A stretch of 64,000 nt of DNA from Omphalotus guepiniiformis (taxonomy: Eukaryota > Basidiomycota > Agaricomycetes > Agaricales > Omphalotaceae), in the NCBI GenBank assembly GCA_028554645.1, contig JAQOOI010000011.1, forward strand, positions 248,001 to 312,000, written 5' to 3'. The notes beneath the pieces are model-generated. The model was given only the letters and a program-made list of their open reading frames with translations, was not told the DNA's origin and ran no database searches. Shown piece by piece: positions 57,241-64,000 of this stretch. How positions within the stretch are numbered: position 1 is the stretch's first letter; every line of letters begins with the position of its first letter. The position numbers and the translations under genes were made by a program.

Positions 57241-57386
57241 TAAGCGCCTGGGCAGCTGTCAGAGATGAACATTTGAGCCGGCCCTCAACAGTTTCCTTTT
57301 TACGAGTGTGCTAAAGCTAGAAATTACTGATTATCTCGTCCCTCGCACATTACAGTTTTGAGAGCGGTAAGAAAAATCATACAGAA

Positions 57387-57491
57387 GCCCAGATTCTTCA
57401 AGATACATATACATTTACTAGGCCCAGATTCTTCAAGATACATATACATTTACTAGGCCCAGATTCTTCAAGATACATATACATTTACTAG
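57387..57491. repeat. 35-bp repeat, three perfect copies
   Basis: GCCCAGATTCTTCAAGATAC followed by ATATACATTTACTAG, at 57387, 57422 and 57457, just 3' of methyltransferase copy 4. Confidence 0.95.
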
Positions 57492-57518
57492 ATATATGCG
57501 CAAAAACTCGATATCGAT

Positions 57519-58271
57519 TCAATAAATTCCAGGGAAGAGCTTCCACGGAACCCTAGCTGCCCACTGATCCCATTCATCCCCAAATCTTGCTTTCATCAAA
57601 GTATCCTCCTGAGCAGTTCGTTTCACAAAACTCCACAGCAAGTATATGATCCATGACATGTTCATAGATATCAATGTCCTCCCGAAAAGCGTGTCCAAGA
57701 AGCCACTCTCCCGTAGCCATGATCCTTCAGACCACAACACGAGGAATAGACCAAAGAAATAGACATACATTGCGGTGTAGGACGGGTGACGAACGATGGA
57801 ATATGGTCTGGAAGTGATTAGCTTGTGCTCCTTGTTCATGCTAATCTGAAACGTGAAGAGCTTTCCCAAAAGATTATAGCAGATCAAGCGGAAATATGCT
57901 CCAACGGAGATAGCAGCAATTCCAATGCAAAATGGTGCACTGGGTTGAAGACGGTCAACGTTTCCGTTGAGCATGAGGGTAGAGACGATGCCTTGACTTG
58001 GGTGACGCAACTTCAAAGCGTTAGCACCGATTGCCAGTGCCTCAACTGCGAGTAAACCCAGTGGGATTATCTAGTGAAAGATGAGACATCAAACGTTTAG
58101 TGTTTCCTAGCTGATAGATATACGCACTGATTGGAGGAGCACAGTCCAATGCCCCAACCCAATCTCCTTGACTGCTCTTTCATTCGCAGACACAGGAGGA
58201 TTTGGAGGTGTCCATGCAATGCGGGTGCATATGACACCCAGTACTAGATACGGAACCTTGAATAGAGACAT
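57519..58271 (-). CDS. Isoprenylcysteine carboxyl methyltransferase-like, copy 4
   Basis: Exons 58271-58128 and 58070-57519 give 696 nt (231 residues). It starts MSLFKVPYLVLGVICTRIAW. The signature differs from the others in two places: LITSRPYSIVRHPSYTAMY (Arg for the Gly of GPYS) and SEGSWLRESGF (Glu for Arg). The end is QEDTLMKARFGDEWDQWAARVPWKLFPGIY. Closest to copy 5 (both have ISM/LKMSWIIY and VKRxAQEDTLMKARFG). Open, but the GP-to-RP change lies in the cofactor-binding region, so activity is less sure. Confidence 0.85.
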
Positions 58272-58439
58272 GTACAATGGGAATGATACGAAAGCTATCC
58301 GAAGTTGAGCTGCTACATTGCTGATATAGTGGGTTGGAAGCCTTTACGTACCATATTATATACATACTACATGTCGCGATCTGATCCCCTATCTATATGT
58401 TACGTTGCATTCAATTCAGAAAGGAATTGTGTACATTGG

Positions 58440-59190
58440 ATGAGAGGTTGGGGTTCATGAATGGCTGCCCAGCTGCATAGCTTGGGTGGATGACGATCTA
58501 ATAAGAACAACCAAGTCAGAAAAATCCTGGGCAGAAACTTGAAGTCGACTCACCTTTCTACGAAGATGTTCTGCAGGTCCAACCGCAGGATATAGGAGGA
58601 TGTAGACGAGCAGAGTTGCATTCATGCAACCGAATAACGCATCATGCAGACACAAAAAGAGAATGGCACCGGAGCAGGGCTTGATGCAAACCTTCATCGC
58701 TCGTTACTCAAAATCGGAGGACTGGATGCTAAAACGGGCTGCTGGGTGTGTTATCCTCCCATCATCTTTGACAGATTTTGAGAATTTCGTGAACTCTACT
58801 CACATGAGCCTGCAATGGTCCCACCTCATGATCAAGCGACCCATGAATGGAGGGCCGTACGCCGGAATGAGGGCACTCGAAGCTCCGGTGTCAAAATATC
58901 GGGTCTAGCTGCGTGCCAGCATGACCTGGGCGGATCTTGACTTTATGGAACAACCAAAAGATGAACAGTGTTTAAAACCTCGAAATCGACTCATTATTGA
59001 AAGGACGAGTGAATGCCGCTTCATGCTATAGAGGAATGGTAAAAGTCTGGGACAATGCAGATGACAGAGAAGGGAAGTTCCTGTAAAAAAGACAGTACAC
59101 CCCCCAGGGAAGGATAGGAAAAGTGCGGAGAAATTGCTAATCATCTCCCGTTCATTTGCATTTAACAAAGCGAGATATGTGTGTGTTTGC
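58440..59190 (-). pseudogene. Decayed repeated spacer unit S2
   Basis: On the minus strand two exon-like pieces remain: LLVYILLYPAVGPAEHLRRK followed by a GTGAGT donor (about 58553), and GASSALIPAYGPPFMGR ending at a GTGAGT donor (about 58800). The second recurs in unit S5 at 63850-63960. These look like relics of a hydrophobic, multi-exon protein gene linked to each methyltransferase copy. I cannot name the family. Confidence 0.45.
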
Positions 59191-59657
59191 ATGATTTATT
59201 CTTGAGATTTCGTGAGAAGCTACAAGATGAATGGACGTTGCCTGAACGAAAAGAACGCGGAGCCTAGTTGACAGTTATCGGTAGTCGCATTTGTATGATT
59301 TGCAAGCCACAAGAGTGACAAGTAGAGACACAGTAAAAAAATATCGAAAAGTCGCGCTGGGAGAGAACTTGAGTCTTTTATTCGAATTTTGATTAAGAAG
59401 TGGTTAAGAGACAAGTCACAGTGTAAGCGCTTGTGCCACGTGACAATCACCTCACCATGGACGTCAATACACTGGACAAGTATTTTCAACTAAAGATATT
59501 GCTATTCTCACATATTCGACCTAGACAGCTCCCTTTCTTATCTGAACATTCGTGAAAATCGGAAGTAAGCCTTACGACTTTCGTCCCAATTTGAAGAAAC
59601 TTCAAGACAAAGGCATATATGAAACCATATTGAAATGCGGAAACGTTCGGTATCAGT

Positions 59658-60427
59658 TCAATATATACCAGGGAAGAGTCTCCACGGAACCCTAGCTGCC
59701 CATTCATCCCATTCATCCCCAAATCTCGCTTTCATCAAAGTATCCTCTTGAGCGGCCCGTTTCACAAGACTCCACATCGCGTATATGATCCATGACATTT
59801 TCAAAGATATCAATGTCCTCCCGAAGATTGTGTCCAAAAAACCACTCTCCCGCAGCCATGATCCTCTAGACCACAAAATGAGGAATAGACCAAATAAATA
59901 GACATAGGCTGCGGTATAGGACGGGTGACGAACGACGGAATATGGTCCGGAAGTGATTAGCTTGTGCTCCTTGCTCACGCTAACCTGAAACGTGAAGAGC
60001 TTGCCCAAAAATTTGTAGCAGGTCCAGCGGAAGAATGCTCCAACGGAGGCAGCGGTAATTCCAATATAGAATGGTGTGCTGGATTGAAGCCGATTGACAT
60101 CCCCATTGAACATGAGGGCAGAGACGAGGTCTAGAATCAACGGACTGGCCTGAGGGTAATGTGGCTTCAAAGTGTTGACACCAATTGCCAGTGCCTCGAC
60201 TGTGAGTAATCCCATTAGAATGATCTAGTGAAGTGAAGATGAGATGTCAAACTTTCGGTGTTGTTGAGGATAGATCTACGTACTGACTGGAGAAGCATAG
60301 TCTGATGCCCAAAGCCAATCTCCTTGAGTGCTCTGTCATTCCATGGTACAGCAGGGTTTGTAGGTGTCAAAGCAGTACGGGTGCTTACGACGCCCAGGAC
60401 CAAATACGGGACCTTGAACAGAGACAT
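59658..60427 (-). CDS. Isoprenylcysteine carboxyl methyltransferase-like, copy 5
   Basis: Exons 60427-60284 and 60224-59658 give 711 nt (236 residues). It starts MSLFKVPYLVLGVVSTRTAL, has LITSGPYSVVRHPSYTAAY, SRGSWLRESGFLDTIFGR and QEDTLMKARFGDEWDEWAARVPWRLFPGIY. The N-terminal exon is more diverged than in other copies (PTNPAVPWNDRALKEIGFGH). Intact. Confidence 0.85.
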
Positions 60428-62256
60428 GGACAATGAGATGAGTGGGGTGTGAAAGCTGAGCTGCTACGATTGATGATATGGTAGGTCGGAACCTTTATAT
60501 ACCAAGTTTCGTGGTCATACTACACAGTACTCCTCAGCAAATCTGTGAAGCCTCCTTAAGCACGCTGTTGTCAGTCAATCAAATGGAATCACCTTATGGG
60601 TCGAGACCACCACAGACGTTGAAGAAGTTATGCATTATACTACTCCACAAATCCCACATCTATGCTTTGGATAAAGTAGTGTAAACATGAAGTTCGGATG
60701 AAGAATTGAGGTTCAACGTTCAAACGTTCAGTATTGGCGGTCGACTACTAACCTCGGGTAGAAAATTCGTTCGAGTGCATGAATGAATCTCCGCGTTGAA
60801 TATCTCCCTCGCACATACCTCCCATCACCTTTGCGATACACGGAGAAGCAAGAAGGGCCATCAGAATTCCATGTCTCCGAGCCATCGACTAGGCAGCTGA
60901 ATGGATGATGATTTTATAGAACAGCTAAGTGAAAAACAGCTTGATTAGAACCAGGTAGAACGTCGAAATTGACTCATCTTATCTACGGAGATGTTCTGTG
61001 GGTCTGATGACAGGATATAGGCGAGAAGAGTTGCACTTCATGCAACAGAGTACAGATGAAGATAAAACAGAAAAAGGGAAGCTTTCTTGAAGCCCCAGAT
61101 ACGAGACCGACGTTGATGATCCTGCATGCATGCACCCTCAGACCAAAAAGATAGTCAACATGGAGTCGTCCTTCACCAGCGATACAAGGGCAGCCGAGAG
61201 ACGTCAAAGAGAAAGAAGGTTGCTGACGATTTCCAGTCAGTAGAGTGAGCTCCAGGTGTTCATACGCATGTAGTATTTTTGAGGTTCCCTGATCCCGTTA
61301 GACGATAGTTGTATCCCCATGGCCAGAAAACCGCAGTGGTCCAAGTCCGTGCAAGGTTGAAAACAATTGGTTTCATTTTGAAGCGCATATACCAGCTGAG
61401 CAAGAAGGGGCGCAAACGGTGATGCATCGTGTAGACACAACGAGAGAATATAGGGGAGGGCTTCAAGCAATCGTTCGTTATTCGTTGGAGGCTCGAAAAG
61501 GCTTGAGCTTGGCGCCCCTTTCGAGGAGAGCTTTGGCGACCAAACAAGATCAGATGTTCTTCAGGTCGGACCGCAGGATATCGGAGGATGAAGAGTTGCA
61601 GTTCACGCAAACGAGGAAAACATGCCAGATCAGACGACGAATAGGGGCAGCGAAGCCTTCCTTGACAACCCTAGAACGAGGCCGACATCATGCCATCAAA
61701 CACCTAAATCTGAACAGTGAATAGCCGGGCTCTCGACCAAAGAAGAGTTATTCGGAAATAGCCGCAATATGGAGTCGTTCATTGCGAGCGATTCAGGGCG
61801 CGGCGGGAGAAGTCGAAGAGACACAAGAGAGATGAGGTCCATTCTGAGGCGCAAAGTGAGCTAAGCCCGCCGGTTTGTACATATGTATGAGGGATCGAGG
61901 TTCTCCGATAATCCCGTCAGACAACGAATGATCTCCCTGGAAGGAAACCGCGGAAGACGAGTCGTCGCAGAGCTGAGAGTTTGAATATCATTGAAGATAT
62001 ACGAACGAAATATAATGCATCACGCAGATACAAATAGTAAACTCATGCAGGAAGGAAGGAAGTGTATTACGGGTCCCTAGACAGAAACACCAGAAATAGA
62101 GCTCCACGCGAATCCGGGCGAAATTCGAGATGGTGGCTCGAAGGCAAGCGAAGGCACGCTAAAAGTCACACTGAGTCACACAGTTGTGGTGACAACATGC
62201 ACGTTTATGCACGGTTCATACAATTACTGGCTAAATGCGCAAAAATTCGATATCAA
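60428..62256. other. Spacer with decayed repeated units S3 and S4
   Basis: No intact gene. Two stretches (about 60780-61250 and 61400-61990) repeat blocks of the other spacers: CTACGGAGATGTTCTG and GACAGGATATAGGCGAGAAG in S3, CAGATGTTCTTCAGGTC and GACCGCAGGATATCGGAGG in S4. They correspond to the LLVYILLYPAVGP exon of S2. Two such units between one pair of genes suggest that a further methyltransferase copy has been lost here. Confidence 0.45.
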
Positions 62257-63015
62257 TCAATATATACCAGGGAAGAGCCTCCACGGAACTCTAGCTGCCC
62301 ACTCATCCCATTCATCCCCAAACTTCACTCTCAACAACTTATCTTCCTGAGAAGTCCGTTTCAAAAACATCCGCACCACATATGCCCAACCAAAAATGCT
62401 CAAAGGTATCACTGTCCTCCCAAAAATCGTGTCCAAGAACTTACTCTCCCTAAGCCATGATCCTCTAGACGATATCATGAGAAACACGCCACACAGATTG
62501 ACAAACAATGCTGTGTATGAGGGATGGCGGACAACAGAATATGGTCCAGAAGTGATTAGCTTGTGTTCGGTTTTCACGCTGACTTCAAACGTGAAGAGTT
62601 TTCCCAAAAAGTCATAGCAGGTCCGGCGGAAGAAAGCTCCAACGGTGACAGCGGCGATTCCAACATAGAATGGCGCACTGGGTTGTAGACGATCGACATC
62701 CCCTTCCAACATGAGGGTAGAGACGATGTCTGAAAACTGTGGATTATGCGACTTCAAGGCATTAGCACCTATTGCTAAAGCCTCAACTGTGAGTAGAGCG
62801 AGTAGCCCCGACTGGTAAAGCGGAAAGACTTCATTAAGCTTGGGACGTTGTATGGGAAATGATGTACGCACCGACCGAATTTGTGCAGCTCGACCCCCCA
62901 TGAAGAACTCCTTGATTGATCTTTCGTTGTGGGGTACAGGAGGCTTTGGAGGTGTACAGGCAATGCGGGTGCATATTACGCCCAGTACTAGATACGGAAC
63001 CTTGAATAGAGACAT
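62257..63015 (-). CDS. Isoprenylcysteine carboxyl methyltransferase-like, copy 6
   Basis: Exons 63015-62872 and 62811-62257 give 699 nt (232 residues). The 60-base intron (62812-62871, GTGCGT to CCAG) has no stop and keeps the frame, so an unspliced reading adds 20 false residues (RTSFPIQRPKLNEVF part). It starts MSLFKVPYLVLGVICTRIAC; signature LITSGPYSVVRHPSYTALF and QEDKLLRVKFGDEWDEWAARVPWRLFPGIY. Copy 3 resembles it most in its second exon (FGWAY.xRM.xKRT.QED). Intact. Confidence 0.85.
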   Translation of the reverse strand: MSLFKVPYLVLGVICTRIACTPPKPPVPHNERSIKEFFMGGRAAQIRSVRTSFPIQRPKLNEVFPLYQSGLLALLTVEALAIGANALKSHNPQFSDIVSTLMLEGDVDRLQPSAPFYVGIAAVTVGAFFRRTCYDFLGKLFTFEVSVKTEHKLITSGPYSVVRHPSYTALFVNLCGVFLMISSRGSWLRESKFLDTIFGRTVIPLSIFGWAYVVRMFLKRTSQEDKLLRVKFGDEWDEWAARVPWRLFPGIY

Positions 63016-64000
63016 GGTCAATGGGAAGGTTGTGAAAGCTATCCGAAATTATTTGCTGATATATGTAGTGGGTTGGAATCTTTACGTACCAAGGTAAGTA
63101 CGCCGGTTATCCCACATCCATACATGCACTTAAAATGAAAGAGATAATGTAAATTTCAAATGAGATGCTGAAGTTCAAAACCACTAACCTCGGAATCAAT
63201 GACTGTTGCAGGATAGTTCAACTAAGGGGGACCTAAACAGTGAACGTCCAAGGCCATCAGAATTCGAACATGTGGAGCTCGAATCAGGTGGAGACGACCG
63301 AATAGAACAGCGAAGTCAGAAGTAGCCTGGGTGAAACCTCGGAATTGGCGCACCTTTCTACGTAGTCACTATCAATGAATTGAGGTTTTTTTTTTTCTCC
63401 CTCCGTTCAAGACGCTACAGAACATGTCTCAAGGGGCCCGACAGCAATCCTCACTCAGAGGGGCTCGCCTTGCCCCTGAAATTCTGGAACCGCACTTACT
63501 TATCTATCTTCAATCAATCTTGGCAAATAATCCGCGGGCGCACGCGCGCTCTACACAGGTGAGTTCTCAGCTTCATGTAAACCTTCATCATTCGTTTTGC
63601 AAGCGCCTAAACCTGAACAGTCGGCGGAGTCGTTCATCACGGGCGATACAAGTGGAAGCCGGGAGAAGTTAAAGAGAAGGCAGCTGACGTTGATTTCCAG
63701 TCAGTAAAGTGAGCTCCGGGTGTTCATGCGTATGAAGTTACCTGGACACTCAACATAGGAGGACCGGGGTGAGATCTTTGCTGGTGCCAAAACGGGCTGC
63801 CGAGTGTCTTATCCCTCGTCTCCCGTTGATCTTGAAACCCTCGGTGAACTCTACTCACATAAGCCTGAAATGGCCTGATCTAAAGCGACCCATAAATGAA
63901 GGGCCGTAAGCCGGAATGAGGGCAGTCGAAGCTCCGGTGTCCAAGTATCGCGTATAGCTGCGTGCCACCTGGGCGGATGATGACCTTATAGAACAACCAA
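63016..64000. other. Spacer with decayed repeated unit S5, running off the window
   Basis: About 63840-63990 strongly matches 58790-58935 (CTACTCACAT.AGCCTG.AATGG, GGGCCGTA.GCCGGAATGAGGGCA, GAAGCTCCGGTGTC), so the repeated spacer unit is present here too. The array may continue to the right. Confidence 0.5.

Noticed and set aside
1..64000. tRNA, rRNA or other structural RNA genes
   Set aside because: Looked for tRNA-like A/B box pairs and rRNA motifs by eye and found none; a covariance-model search (tRNAscan-SE, Infernal) would be decisive.

Overview
The window is nuclear DNA of a filamentous basidiomycete, most likely an agaricomycete. The evidence is short (about 50-90 nt) GT-AG introns in almost every gene, micro-exons, a Ty3/gypsy chromovirus, a NACHT-WD40 (STAND) gene of mushroom type, and a fungal housekeeping set with fungal protein signatures. 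The species cannot be named from the sequence. No tRNA, rRNA, CRISPR array or bacterial operon was seen.

Layout. 0-12.3 kb is dense and entirely on the + strand: an MFS exporter, a Ser/Pro-rich unknown protein, the FG nucleoporin NUP42 and the SMC5 subunit of the SMC5/6 complex. 12.3-20.2 kb is gene-poor: EMC6, one hotdog thioesterase, a decayed fragment of a La-related gene, and about 4.5 kb where I see no gene. 20.2-29.5 kb holds a second thioesterase, a LARP7/Pof8-like RNA-binding protein on the minus strand with a duplicated C-terminal xRRM, a coiled-coil protein, a C2H2/RING protein, and a second decayed La-related fragment. 29.9-33.5 kb is a NACHT-WD40 gene with a frameshifted NACHT half and an open array of ten near-identical WD repeats. 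34.2-42.5 kb has ATG22 and a membrane-anchored copper amine oxidase, both minus strand, around a 2.6 kb gap.

43-64 kb is an accessory region: six tandem minus-strand paralogues of a Ste14/ICMT-type isoprenylcysteine carboxyl methyltransferase, all with one intron at the same place. Five are open; the third is a pseudogene. A complete 6.27 kb chromovirus, whose LTRs differ at one of 452 positions, sits 2 bp upstream of the start codon of that pseudogene, inside a CATGG target duplication. The spacers between methyltransferase copies share decayed sequence, so the duplicated unit was larger than the gene.

The strongest observations are the methyltransferase array, the retroelement's two RNA-level signals (a Tf1-like self-priming site and a -1 frameshift module), the doubled xRRM with its two dispersed relics, an NUP42 first coding exon consisting only of ATG, two GC-AG introns, and broken or non-canonical splice sites in one thioesterase and in the copper amine oxidase cofactor exon. 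Exon joins given below were worked out by hand; where stated, the summed exon length is a multiple of three and the reading frame is open.
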